Notes under the pieces: generated by a model
What the model saw: only the letters and a program-made list of their open reading frames with translations
Databases searched by the model: none
Told to the model about the DNA's origin: nothing
Position numbers and translations under genes: made by a program
NCBI GenBank assembly: GCA_963930655.1
Contig: OZ005601.1
Coordinates: forward strand, 23,932,921 to 23,996,920
Origin: Myrica gale
Lineage: Eukaryota > Streptophyta > Magnoliopsida > Fagales > Myricaceae
Reading direction: 5' to 3'
Length of the DNA: 64,000 nucleotides
Shown: piece by piece, positions 1 to 12,179 of the stretch
Layout: every line of letters begins with the position of its first letter
Position numbering within the stretch: position 1 is the stretch's first letter

Positions 1-2590
1 CATCCCTCTTCAGCTAGATTTTGGGGGAGAGTTATCCTAAGACATGTAACAAATAATATCAGAGCCTACATCAACCTACAGTTGCAATCGTGCGGCACAA
101 GGGTGACATCGGTATTGCAGTGTTAGCCCGGGACTAGGAAAAACTATTGTAGTTAGGCTTGCATTTCAAGAGTTAATGATTGCATTTTTTCTGAATAATG
201 TCGTTAGGCTTGCATTTCGAAAGTTAAACCAAATAAGGAAAATCCTACATAATGTCTAACAATCACCTAACTATAAAAGAAAACTAGCATTATCCCAAAA
301 GCGATCAAGAAAACAACTATATGCGTCGTGCTAGGCAAAGGGTGCGGGTGGGCAATAATAATAGACTAAGGCACGAAAATCTAGAGGGGCTAGTAATGAA
401 AGCACAGACAACCTAGGCATCGCAAAGCTCCAACGGAGGGCAGTAAAAGATCCACAAAGGATCAAAAAAGACAACCAAGGAGCCGGGAACAACCACACAA
501 GAAACAAAACTAAGGCCAAAATAAACAAAAACACAACAAAAGAAAAAAAAAACTGAGCTGGAATTAGGGGACACCAAGAAGGTGCTGAAAAGCCAAAAAC
601 ATCAGCAATGTGGGAGGAACGCTCCACGAGCAGCGGCGACAAGCAGCGCGTGGGGCCCACGTGAGGTTGGAAAAGCATCAAGTTTGGGGCGTTGGGTTCA
701 CCAGAGGCAGGGGAAGTCTCCTAAGAGGTGCGTGGTGGCCTTCAGAGAAGGCCAAAAGCAGCTAAAAATTGAAGAACAAAGTCGGACCCGTCGACCAGCA
801 CACTCCAACTAGAAGGGTGGAACTCACCTGGAGGTGGAGATGGAGACTAGCTGAGCGTTGTCCATTAAAGGCGAACAAAAACGTGGGGATCTAACTGCCA
901 AGATTCCGAACAAAAACCACTAAAAGAGAACACGGAGTGGGAGGGAAGAAGGGAACGATGAAAATTGGCTAGAAAGGGAGATATGGAGAGGGATGGGGCA
1001 GGAGGAGATGAGGTGCCCCTCCCTCCACCACTGAAAAGAAAAAAGAGAAGGCTGGGTTGGGGTTTTGAAAAAGTTCTAAAGAATGGCAGAGTTTCTCTCT
1101 CTAGAACCGACAGTATTGGATGCCAATGTGAGGTTTATATGGTTTAGGCTCCCTTCCCTCTTGAGCTAGCTTTTGGGGGTGAGTTCTCCTAAAACAAGTA
1201 ATAAATAGTATCAGAGCCTACATCATGCCTACAGTTGCAATCATACGGCGCAAAGGTGACATCGGTATTGCAGTGTTAGCCCGGGACTAGGAAAAACCTA
1301 GTGTAGTTAGGCTTGCATTTCAAGAGTTAAACCAAATAATGAAAATCCAACATAAGGCCTAACAATCACCAGGCTGTAAAAGAAAACTAGGAGGATCCCA
1401 AAAGGGATCAAGAAAATCATTATATGAGATATGTTAGGCAGAGGGTCTGGGTGCGGGTGGCCGATAACAGTAGACTCAGCTACGGAAATCTAGAGGGGCT
1501 AGTAATGAAAGCATAGACATTTTGGGCATCGCAAAGCCCCAATAGAGGGCCCAAAAGATCCACAATGGATCAGAAAATATAACCAAGGAGCCGGGAACAA
1601 CCACTCAAGAAACAAAACTAAGGCCAAATCAAACAAAACACAACAAAAGACAAAAAAAGAGCTGGAATCAGATGACCACCAAGAAGTGCTGAAGAGCCAA
1701 AAAAAGTCTGCAGTGTGGGGGAAAACTTGCGGCGGCTGCAAGCAGTGCTTGGGGCCAACGTGAGGCCAGAAAAGCAGCAACTTCGGGGCGTTGGGTTCGC
1801 CAGAGGCAGGGGAGGCCTCTCAAGAGGCACGTGGCCTTCAAAGACAGCCAAAAGCATTTCAAAAATGAATAACAAAGCCGGGCAGGTGAGATCCACGCGC
1901 GGCGCTTGGGGCGCATTGACCAGCACGTGCCAGCCAAATGGATCGAAGCTTGAAATGATGAGCTCACCTGGAGCTGGAGATGACGACTAGCTGGGTGGTG
2001 TCCACCAATGGTGAACAGAAATGTCGGGATCTAACTGTCAAGATTCCGAACAAAAACCACAAAAATAAAACAAAGAGAGGGAGTGAGAGAACGATGAAAA
2101 TTGGCTAGAAAGGGAGATCTGGAGAGGGATGGGGCGGGAGGAGTTAAGGTGCTCCTCCTGCCGCCGCCGAAAATTAAAAAGAGAGGGCTAAGTTAGGGTT
2201 TTGAAAAAATTCTAAAGAGAAGGCAGAGCCAATGTGGGATTTTTATGTCTTAGGCTCCCTTCCTTCTTGAGCTAGCTTTTAGGGGTGAGTTTCCAAAGAC
2301 ATGTAACAAATGGTATCAGAGTCTACACCAAGCCTACAGTTGCAATTGTGCGGCGCGGGGTGGCTTCAGTATTGCAGCGTTAGCATGGGACTAGGAAAAA
2401 CCCAGTGCACAGCCAGCCCGCGTGGGCGCCGGGGAGCGGAGCGTCGTGGAATGTTATGGACCATTTGGGGAGTATGAGATTCGTCCCACATTGGTAGTAT
2501 AGGATGCTAATGTGAGATTTATATGCCTTAGGGTCCCTTCCCCTTTGAGCTAGCTTTTGGACGTGAATTCTCCTAATGCATGTAACAACC
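1..2590 (+). repeat. Tandem TRIM-like LTR retrotransposon units
   Basis: Two units of about 1.1 kb plus a partial third are repeated head to tail. Each has a stretch resembling the 3' end of an LTR, with a shared block ending near 'catgtaacaaa'. A primer-binding-like site related to TGGTATCAGAGCC follows at 54-66, 1206-1218 and 2311-2323, then a shared internal region. A further LTR-like end lies at about 2440-2590 and contains 'gtcccacattgg', a motif common in plant TRIM LTRs. No gag or pol domain is visible. The open frames inside occur in both units but look non-coding. TRIM or another non-autonomous LTR class is inferred. Confidence 0.65.
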
Positions 2591-3734
2591 TTTCAACTTG
2601 TACTCAAGTGGCTGCTCCTTCAACAATGCTGGAACTCCAGCACCCTTTGAACTCCAACAACTTCGAAGGTCTCTTGTTCAATCTTGGGATTGAATCTTCG
2701 TGATCAACTGAGAAGATGAACAAGGTACTAATCTGAACACTTAGATTACCAATCACTCTCAACAAAAACAAAAATAGAGGATACAAGATTTACTAATGGT
2801 TTCTTGGAGGCACTTTTTGAATCTCTGCAAATTCTTTGATAAACTTTCTAAGTGAAGTGCAAAAGGTTCACGAAGGCTTTTATATGGTATAGGTAGGTTT
2901 TTCGAAGCTAAGGGGCGCTAGACAAATTAAATCAATGCACATCCTTGAAAACAGGATTTTGTTCATGCTTGCCCAATGAACTTTATCAAACTACAAACAA
3001 ACTCAGCACAGACTTCACACAACCAACAACCAACATAAGTCTTCATCTCTTTACATCTCAAGAATGCTACAAAAACACATGTCACGAACCATGCCAAAAA
3101 CCTATTGATCTTACATAAAATAAAGCCTTAAATGCACTACATACTTGGTTACAGAAATGCCCCATGGTACAAAAAGTTTGATTTATACCCCTGTGGTGCC
3201 AATTTAATCCATTATATACCCCTCACATGTAGAGACCTAGACCAATATTTTTTGGACATGTGTCTTTTTGCCATGTGTACTGGCACGTAAAAAAACCACA
3301 TCATACCTTATTAAAACCCCTTTGCATGTCATATTTAAGAAATAAAAAACAAAAACTAAGAAACGGGGTATGTTGAGCGGCGCCATTCAACTTACCAACA
3401 TTCTCCCCCACAAAAAGACCCACTAATGGAATTCTGTTTCTGGAATTTTCGGTTTCATTCCGAAATAGGACCGAAATGATTTTTTTGGTTCCGGTGAGTA
3501 CTGAAACGGGAACCGGAATGGCCCTCATCTGTTTTAGTACTCACCCTTAACGAGAAAGATCTAATGTTTTAATTAATGCTTATAATTCTTTAGCTTTACC
3601 CAAATCACTTGTAGCTTTTAAATTAGTTGGGTTTAAAATAAAAAATGCTATATATAATATATAGCTAGTCAAATGAGCCGTATATATCGTCGAAAATTCT
3701 TCGTGTCTAACACTTCATAAGCCAGTTAAAATAA
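2591..3734. other. Intergenic, unclassified repeat-like DNA
   Basis: No gene is recognised. The stretch 2590-3160 reads like antisense LTR or leader sequence of an LTR element, but has no boundaries or coding domain that can be defended. The rest is AT-rich. Confidence 0.35.
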
Positions 3735-4957
3735 CACTACAAGAAATTTGACTTTTCGGGACAGATTTTAAAATCCATCTTGAAAAACAAAAAAGTTTCT
3801 CTATTTGGGACTGAATTGCCCCTCCTAAAAAAATCATTTTAGGGAAAGATTATTCCTTCCCTAAACAAAAGTTCTAACGGAAAACCATACATTCAAACAC
3901 TATACGATATTTTATTACAAAACCTTCTACGAAAATTACTCATTCTAACTCCAAACTGATATCCCATTCGAAATGAAAATCGTAGTTCGAACGGAAATGA
4001 AAATATCTGTACAGTGAAAGTGGTGCTCGTTCTTAAAATGTAACATTTGAACAGAAAAGAATCATTTTGGACGAGGGTATGCATCCTGGGAGCCCATCAG
4101 ACATTCGAACGGCTTCAAACGCCACTTTTCGAACTACCCCATAAATGCAAGTCCTATCACTGTAAATTTTATATTTTAATATTCTAGTTCCAAAGATTTA
4201 TTTTATCCGTTCCAACTATCATTTGGCGGTTTAGATATAAAAAGTGGGGTAATGAATGGTTTCAGACGTTTTTTTTAATCCATTCGAACATGTTCGAACA
4301 CTCATTCAAATATTAAGAACACCCTAGCCTCATTTTTAGATATTATGTACCCCTCTCTCACGAATTCTCTCAAACTCCTCTCAATCTCCATTGTCATTTT
4401 CAGTCCGTGGATTGCATCATTTCTAGTCCTATACACTCCAGGTACGTTTTGTAGTGCATTTTTACAGATTAAAACATGTTTTCTAAGTTTTTTGGGTTGA
4501 TTTTTCGTATTGAATTCAGCTTTGAATATGATAATAAACTTGTAAAATATTATGCATGTTGATGAATGTGGGTTTTTGTAGTTAGTTTAGGATCTTTTTG
4601 TACTGATTTTGAGGTAGAAAACTAAAATTTAGGAAGTTTAAAAATGGTCGAGAGGCATCTCCCAGACCATGAGGATCGAGGGACGTGACATCCTTGCCTG
4701 CTTTTTGGAGAATGTTGCACCTCATAGTTTGCCACAACATCTTCCCAAAGTAACATCACATAGAGTGTACAGGCCGAGCGTGTACAAGTGATGTGATGTT
4801 GGCTCATCTCGAGTCGTTTGACCTCCAAAGAGGGCCTGCCGTATGAAAACTTGTTGACCTAGCTGATTATGGATGTTAGGGTAGATGCCAGACATTATGA
4901 GCTGACTTCAAGCAGCTCGGCGCCATCAACATTTCGAGCTCACGGCGTCCTCCAGTT

Positions 4958-5167
4958 GTGTTGCGACATTCGGGTGGTAGGACCAGGGCTCAGCAAGTCA
5001 CCCGAGCTTTTCTAGAGATGGAGCACGGCATTTTACACGTAGTGGAGAGGGTCGTCACTCCCATCATCAACAGTCTAGCCGCTACGGAGAAGAGACTAGA
5101 GCAGATTGAGTCGATGCAGCTGGAATTGAAGAAGACAAATGACAAGGGCCAGAAAGACATCATGTAG
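4958..5167 (+). pseudogene. CACTA-associated coiled-coil ORF relic
   Basis: This 69-codon open stretch encodes a charged peptide with a helical, coiled-coil-like second half rich in Glu, Lys and Gln. It lies inside the CACTA-like remnant. Its composition resembles the C-terminal tail of plant CACTA ORF2 proteins, such as the one at 20909-21412, but I see no catalytic motif. It is probably a degraded transposon ORF; that assignment is inferred from position and composition. Confidence 0.3.
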
Positions 5168-5781
5168 AGGATAATTGATGTCTAGGGTGGCGTGGTGCAG
5201 GAGCTAGAGCTGGAGGAGATCGCCCCATTGTTTCTTTATAGTATTTTGTCATGTATTTAGGTTTTTTTTAAGACATTCGAATTGTTACATGTTTGTACAT
5301 TTTATATTATTTGTACATTTTATATTATTTTGGGTAAATGAGTTTTCTTTTATTTGATAACTAAATTATAATTAAAAAGAAAATTAATAGTAATAATAAA
5401 TTAAAAATAAAATCACACTAAAAATTAAGTAATGATAAATTTATTTTTTCATTCTAACGATATAAAATGTTAGAACAGACAACATTATATAAACACTAGA
5501 ATGGTATTCGACTTAACGTTCGAACAGACATCATTAGGTAGTGAATAAATGTTAGAACGATATTTGTATTAACGTTAGAATGGCAAAAACAGTAAATCAA
5601 AAAAATAATAAAATTAATCATAATCATAGTATTTACATATAGTACATTATACATATTATTTAGTATCTAGTACATTGTATATGTTACTTAATATATTTCA
5701 CCTTGTACATACTATGTAATAGTATTTTATACATATAATATAATAATACGTTATACATATTATATAATCTTACCTTGTATA

Positions 5782-7020
5782 TGTGAGTCCTAGTTTTCAG
5801 GATTAAGGCAACCTAAGAGAGGGGGTGAATTGGTTTTCTAAAACTTTTTGATATTAACCCCCAAAGATGTGTTTGCAAGTAAAGCCAATTTTAGCACAAG
5901 TATATAATATGAAATAACTGTAATAAGTGCTAAAGTAAGGAGAAGGGTAAGAGAAGCAAACACAGTATTTTTAGGTAGTTCGGCAAACCCACCTACATCC
6001 ACCCCTCAAGCTCCTTCACCGAGCCTTGAGGTTTTCCACTATCTTCAACCAATAGCTTACACACTAGCTTCCGGGTGCTAGTGAACCGTACAAGTATTTT
6101 CCTGGGATCAACACTCAAACCCACCTAAGTGGTTTTTCTGGCTCACCACTCACAACCTCACCAAGCTTGAGATGAGATATACACTCACAAAACTTCTTCT
6201 TTAGTGAACAACCTCACTAAAGGAAACACCTCTTTTGGATATGAAGATAGATGAACAAAACTCTCTCAAAGAGTGGATAAAAAGATTGAAAACTCTATCT
6301 CTTTTGATTCACACAATGACAAGGATGTGAAAGTGTAATTTGTGTGAATGATATGAGAAATATGAATAGGAAGGTTTAGAATATTTCTCAAGCTATAAAA
6401 ATGATATGTGATCGTTGGTTTTCATTTTAGATGAAATGAAGGTGTATTTATAGGCCACATGTTAAAACTAGCCGTTTATAGCTGTTAGGAGTCGATTTGA
6501 CAATTTTTATAGTTGTATCGGTCGACCGATTCAAGTAGTCGTTGCCCAACGGTCATAAATTTGAATGCTGTCAAGATCATCCGCTTCATGTAGAGGTCGA
6601 CCGCTACAAAAAGTTCATCGACCGGTTCATTTAAAACCATGTTTTTTACAACTTTTAAACACTCAATTTTAAAGACATACTTCTCATTAGTATATGAAGG
6701 GTTTGAGAGTATATTTGGAGTGTTTTGAAACCTTTAAAAACATTTTAATCTTTCAAACAAAACTTAAAACAGTTTATGCACGTTTTGAAAGATATGCAAG
6801 TGTGTGATTCAAATCCTTGTCAAATGTGAAATAAAGAGTTACAAGGATTATACCCTAAGGTCTTGAATCTTCACTTTGAGCTCCTTGCATCTTCTTGTTC
6901 TTCTTTCTTCAAGTCTTTGGCTCTTTTATCAAGTCGTCTTTGTCTTTGAAGATGTCCACTTTATAAACTTGATCCATTTATTGAAATCATCAAAATCTCG
7001 ATTGTGCACAAAAGCCAACA
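5782..7020 (+). mobile_element. Solo LTR with 5-bp target-site duplication
   Basis: The 1239-bp segment begins TGTGAGTCC and ends GCCAACA, giving the TG...CA ends of an LTR. It is flanked on both sides by GTATA (5777-5781 and 7021-7025), the 5-bp duplication expected for an LTR retrotransposon. It interrupts the AT minisatellite, which resumes immediately after it. It contains 'cctaagagagggggtgaattgg', a motif I associate with plant LTR elements. No internal domain or second LTR is present, so recombination to a solo LTR is the likely history. Confidence 0.75.
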
Positions 7021-7399
7021 GTATATATTACTTAATATATAATACCTTATACATATTATGTAATAGTAACTTATACATATAATATAATAGTACATTGTGC
7101 ATATTATGTAATAGTACTTTGTACATATTATGTAATAGTACCTTGTACATTTTATGTAATAGTACCTTGTACATATTATATAATAGTACCTTGTACATAT
7201 TACTTAATATATAGTACCTTATACATATTATATAATAATACATTGTATATATTACTTAATATGTAGTACTTATAGATATTATATAATAGTATCTTGTACA
7301 TGTTATGCAATAGTGCCTTATATATATTACTTAATATATAATACCTTGTAAATATTATATAATAGTACTTTATACATTTTATATATGTAATATATATTA

Positions 7400-7901
7400 G
7401 GGGTAAAGTCATAGTTATCCCCATAAGTTTGGACAAAAATCAAATCAGTATCCATACCTTTCTTATCGGCGATTTAAGACCCATTTCTTTCAAAACTCAT
7501 CAATGTTAGCCCCCCGTCTAAATTCACCGTTAAATCCGACGAAAAATCATTCAAAATGACCAAAATGCCCCTCGAATACTAAATTTTAAAAAATAATAAG
7601 AATTTAAGAAATAAATTAAAAATAAATAAATTATTGAAATAAAGTTTCAATAGTTTTATTTTAAAAATATTAATTTTAAAAAAATCATTTTTTTTTATTT
7701 TTAATGAATTTTTTGTAATTTTAGATTGGAGGGGCATTTTGGTAATTTTGCATGATTTTCTGTCAGATTTAACGGTGAATTTAGACGGGGGCTAACATTG
7801 ATGAGTTTTGAAAGAAATGAGTCTCAAATCGCTGATAAGAAAGTTAGAGGTACTGTTTTGATTTTTGCCCAAACTTATAGGGCTAACTATGACTTTACCC
7901 C
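7400..7901. mobile_element. Mutator-type MITE with 9-bp target duplication
   Basis: Long terminal inverted repeats of about 175 bp (7400-7575 and 7727-7901) start GGGGTAAAGTCATAG and surround an AT-rich centre. The flanks are an exact 9-bp direct repeat, TATATATTA, at 7391-7399 and 7902-7910. A 9-bp duplication with long inverted repeats is diagnostic of Mutator-like elements. No transposase is encoded. Confidence 0.85.
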
Positions 7902-8939
7902 TATATATTACCTTAAACATATACATAATCTATCATACGTTATATATGTAATAGTACCTTATACATTTCAATTATACCACAAACGTTTAAACATATATGT
8001 ACCGTTTGAACTATAAACACAATGGAACAACGCCGTATCTGTTAGAAAAACATTCGAACGGTATTTAGACAACCTTTAAAACGGTAATTAAAACTAAGAT
8101 GTCGTCGTTCATATAGAAAATAGATGTTCGAGCTTGTGAATTATATGTTCTAACGGTATTTTGCCGCGCTATTTTGGCGTATTGTCCTAATGCAACAGTA
8201 TAATTCGAACGAGTGCTAAAAGGCATGACAAAACGTCGTTTAGATAACAAATAACCATTAGAAAATCACCTTTGAATGGTAAATTAAGCGTGATTTTTTC
8301 CCACCCATTTTTTGGGAAAACAATCTAACGTAGAAAAAACGTTTGAATGAGACCCATGAACTCAAATGTCACAGATTCGACCATGAGCCCTCATTTCCTC
8401 ACCCTCTTAAAACTCCACAAATTCGCCTTGATTTTTTTTCTTCTACACAAATCTTACATTTTTTGTATATTTTTGTAGGAATATACTTCAATGGAGCTTC
8501 TTTGTGTTTTGGAGGTAAGATTTATCATCTTTATCAATGAATTTCTTATTTTTTTACCGTTATTAATTATTTAATTGTACATTTTGTTTATTTAATAATA
8601 TATCTTTTAATAATTTTCTAGCAATTTCTTAATTTCCTACAAAAATAAAAATAAGTCATTTTAACGTTCGAAATCCAACCTACCCCATACATTCGAACGT
8701 TCGTGTTTCCGTTCATAAGATGTTCGAACATCAATTTTTAATTCTCCGCTCGATATATCGAACGGATTTAACGATATTTGTTAGAACGTCGTAAATGCTC
8801 AAACATATATGTATTGACTTTCTGTCCGAAAGCGTCTGAACAGTTTTCACGTCAACCGTTGTAATAGAAAAAGAACGGTTACGGATTCCTTCCATGTCCG
8901 TGTGAGACCAAATGAAGGTGGCCTTATGTCGTTGCAGAA

Positions 8940-9640
8940 AGTCGATCATCTCCTTTCATCGTTTAGTACTCAGCTGAGCACTCATCTTGACTACTTTCTG
9001 TTCAGCTATTTCAACCTCTTCTAACTCTTCTGCGAGGGGACGCTTGTCATCCTGCATATCTTCTTTCTCTATGAGGATACGTGTTGTCTCCGTTACATTA
9101 CCTTCCGCAGCTGACACTCGGCATGCTTCTGTACCCCGTGTGCCACTTAGAGCTGTGTAATAATAGCCTCGCGCTACTCTCTGATCTCCTTTTACTTCTC
9201 CAACACTGTGAGGGGTTGGAAATTTCAATTTGAAGTGATAAATGGAGAAAATTGTCTAGATGGCTCCTAGCGTGGTCCTACCTATTATGGTGTTGTAGGT
9301 CGACGGCCTGTTCACTACTAGGAAGTCAACCAAAGTGGTAGCAGAGGTTAGGTGTTGTCCCGTAGTAAGCGGGAGTAGTACTGATCCGGTTGGTAAAACA
9401 CGATCTCCCGTAAACCCAAATAAGGGAGCTGGCGAGGGTTGAAGCTCAGATTCAGGAATACCAAGTTGTCCGTAAGCTTTAAGGAAAAGGATATATGTTG
9501 AACTGTCATTGTCTACAAGGACCATGTGAACTAAGAAGTTTACAATCATAACCGAGATGACCAGGGCGTCATTATGGGGCTGGAGGACCCCTACTGCATC
9601 CTCCTCATTGAAGGAAATAGAGACCCGGTTCGTTTTAGGC
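8940..9640 (-). mobile_element. Ty3/gypsy pol fragment with aspartic protease
   Basis: Read on the minus strand from about 9640, this encodes the protease region of a plant Ty3/gypsy polyprotein. A 'PHNDALV' block is followed by 'VLVDNDSSTYILF' (normally D-x-G-S-S, here Asp-Asn-Asp-Ser-Ser), then 'PLFGFTGD', 'VDFLVV' and 'YNTIIGRTTL'. After a stop, the usual linker 'LKFPT...VGEVKGDQRVAR' follows at 8956-9228. Stops between blocks and the altered glycine in the active site mark it as dead. No LTR or reverse-transcriptase core is joined to it here. Confidence 0.75.
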
Positions 9641-9799
9641 CGCTTGCTGGGTTGTTCTGCTTAACAGATAAGTTGGTGTTGCGCCTCTCATCATGTAGGT
9701 TTTCTTTTACCTGCGGGGTTGGTGGTGGTAAGTCATTAAGGGGTATATCGAAGGGTTCTTTGTCTAGATGGGGTATATCGAGTCATGCGAGTAAGTAAA

Positions 9800-11779
9800 A
9801 GCTGGTTAGCACCAAAGAAGGGTCTTCAATGCCTAAGTCAGTAAGAGAGATTTAGAAAATAAAAGATCAGGGCAGAGTATTCGAGTTAAAAAGAGAGGGG
9901 GGTACCCGGTATATAGAGGCTATCAAAGGAGTTCAATTCCCGCTAGGCCTCAAGATGATATATCCCGCTTGCCTTTTAGTCGACGGAGACATTTCCTTGG
10001 TTAGGCGGGATTCCTAATTCGATCACAATTGGAGTAGGCGTGTCGCGTGGGTATTTTCCCTTAAGTCTCACCTGCCCAAAGGGTATTCCCAGCCCGTAAG
10101 GCTTTATTCCTCTTGTCCACGCCATCGATTGGGCCCCGCTTACCCTATGGGCGCAATACATATATTACTCTATCAGATACATTCTTGAAATCTCTATTCC
10201 TTTGATCCTTCAAAGATTAGGTAATCAATTCACAACACAAAATAGATTAGAAAATAACAAAAAATCTGAAAATCAAAAGTAAGAACAAAACATTCACCAC
10301 ATTGAGCACCCGAAATTGGTGACGAAGAGAAAAACTCCTTAAAGAAACTTCTTTAAGGAAAAACAATTTTCCAGACCCTAGGCCGACAACTTGAATCTTC
10401 ACTACTTTCTAACACCGGTTACAAGTGATCTATGACGATTAGACTATCCCACTAATCCTATCCGTTTTGAACCTTTCCTAAGTGAACCGCTTAGATTTGC
10501 AACTTACATTAACCTCAAAACCTCTGGGCTTGTTTGAAAGATGACTCAATCACCGAACCAAGCAACCACAATGATATTTGCGCATGAACTCATGCAGCCA
10601 GTAAACTTTACAAATTGAACTCCAGCCACTATCAACACTTCCAACAACCTTTGGACGTCAGCCACTCACAAAGAACTTTGATGGTGATCTCAACACAAGA
10701 ATTCTCAGATTGTATGAAATCTTAAGCTCAAACCATAAAGATCTCTCAAAGAAAAGATGACGACATCTCCAAGAGATTTTTGAAACTCACAAGCTGGGCA
10801 CTCAACATTCTTTTTCTCAATTAACCAAGAACACAATTAACTTAACAATCACCACAAAAAGACCTCAATCTTTGATAACGAAGAGAAAATCTCCTGGAAA
10901 CAAATTCCAAGAGACAAAAACTCTACGGGCCCATAGGCCAGGAAAAGATGTCACTAGCTTTTTAAACTCGAAATAGAAGGTGATCCATAGACTCAAGAAT
11001 TTTTAAATTCCTAATCTAACACATTTGATTTCTTACCCGGAATACAACATCCAGATCTGCAACATAGGAGGAAATGAGAACCTCTCATCCATTCAAAAAG
11101 CTTAGACATTTTACCTCGTCGTCGTAGCTCGCGGTCCACCATGTGAACTCACACCAACAGCAACTCAAGAACAAGGCACTCACGACCTCCAAGATTTCTA
11201 GCAACTCCGAAGATCTTGAATTGCTTTTAAGAAAAAATATGGTGATCAAATCTGGAACTAAGAACCTAAAGAGAGAGGATAGATCTCAAGGCTTCATCCT
11301 TAGTTCGCACACAAAAGACTTAGAAAAATCACATAGGCTCTTTGAGAGGGTTTTTCGATGAAGGCATAATTTCTGAATTTTTCTAAGTTAATGAACAATG
11401 AGAAAATATTGGGGATATATACTAAGGGTAATGCATGGAATAATGAGGAAGTTTTTAGACCATCTTGGCCTTCTTGATGTCCAAAAATCAGTTAGAGTAG
11501 TTCTAACTAAAATCTGTTACAACAGTTGTATAAGTCGCAATTCTGTCAAACTTGCATATGACTTCCAACTGACTTTAACTTTCTCAGGAAAAAAGTAACG
11601 CCTACTTCTCACGTTAATTGATCTTGTACTTCTTCCGATCAAACTTGAATCTCTTAAACATATGTCCAGAATGTGTATTTGTACTACTGTCTTCAGTTCT
11701 TCAATACATCTTCATATCTCAGGAATTAAACTCAATTACACACGAAGTGAAAGCCAACTAAGATTATACACTAACCTTC
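9800..11779. other. Unclassified repeat-like intergenic DNA
   Basis: No gene is recognised. The stretch 9900-10170 is relatively GC-rich and may be LTR or leader sequence of the adjacent gypsy fragment. 10170-11400 resembles antisense retroelement untranslated sequence. Open frames at 11143-11361 and 11398-11598 show no known domain. Confidence 0.35.
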
Positions 11780-12170
11780 ATACCACATTGTGTGGTATCC
11801 CTGAGTTTCGGTGGTAGTTCCTAAAAATCTCTTGGGCCACTCGAATGTTATCTCCAATTCTTCTTTCCCCAATGAAAGTCGTCTGGTATTTACCCACCAA
11901 ATCATGCATGATGTTGTTCTTCCTTTTCGCCAATACTTTGCTTATCACTTGTCAATATTCTTGTATCAACACGATCTTGGGTTGAAATTTTTCGAAAACA
12001 TGGTGTTTGCCACTTTAGGGAGCAATGATAGAGAAGTACAATCTACTTCCCTGAGGACGCTACCGGATTTGAAAAAAATATTTGATAGCTGTGATCATGC
12101 CATCTTCAACTATACTCCGTACTCTTTCGAAAAACGTTGAGTTATACCCATCCGGCCCAGACGACTTATC
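11780..12170 (-). pseudogene. LINE reverse-transcriptase relic
   Basis: Translating the minus strand from about 12170 gives the plant LINE reverse-transcriptase fingers region in broken frames. A 'SSGPDGYN' block (usual SPGPDG) is followed by 'STFFERVRSIVEDG', a 'CTSLSLLPKVAN' block (usual LIPKV) and, near the end, 'FRNYHRNSG'. Several frameshifts and stops are present, and the catalytic FADD region is missing. It is a short, old, 5'- and 3'-incomplete copy, separate from the LINE at 41804-47050. Confidence 0.65.
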
Positions 12171-12179
12171 GTCATCCAC

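Larger units (their letters stand above)
5620..7970. repeat. AT-rich minisatellite, split by insertions
   Basis: Imperfect tandem copies of a roughly 25-26 bp unit of the type 'gtaccttgtacatattatgtaata' occupy about 5620-5776, 7026-7390 and 7911-7965. The array was continuous before a solo LTR (5782-7020) and a MULE MITE (7400-7901) inserted. Open frames on the minus strand here are long Tyr/Lys/Ile repeats produced by the unit and are not genes. Confidence 0.75.
3735..8940 (+). mobile_element. CACTA-type transposon remnant, 5' end present
   Basis: The sequence CACTACAAGAAA at 3735-3746 is the classical plant CACTA (En/Spm) terminus. Many short subterminal motifs related to 'cgttcgaacgg' follow at 3890-4300, 5450-5600, 7980-8300 and 8640-8780. 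A relic coding stretch lies at 4958-5167 with a glutamate- and lysine-rich, coiled-coil-like sequence. No matching 3' terminus was found before the gypsy fragment that starts near 8940, so the right edge is approximate. The element holds an AT minisatellite, a solo LTR and a MULE MITE. Its 3-bp flank (TAA) does not match that of the CACTA end at 21937. Confidence 0.6.

Noticed and set aside
331..681. Minus-strand frame of 116 codons, with a relative at 1499-1780
   Set aside because: It occurs in both tandem TRIM-like units but has no known domain and is disrupted differently in each. It is most likely a by-product of the repeat.
7028..7436. Tyr/Lys-rich minus-strand frames
   Set aside because: They are translations of the 26-bp AT minisatellite unit, not genes.
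7798..8016. Plus-strand frame of 72 codons
   Set aside because: It begins inside the right arm of the MULE MITE and has no domain.
11811..12140. Plus-strand frame of 109 codons as a new gene
   Set aside because: The complement shows LINE reverse-transcriptase motifs; the plus-strand frame is a shadow.
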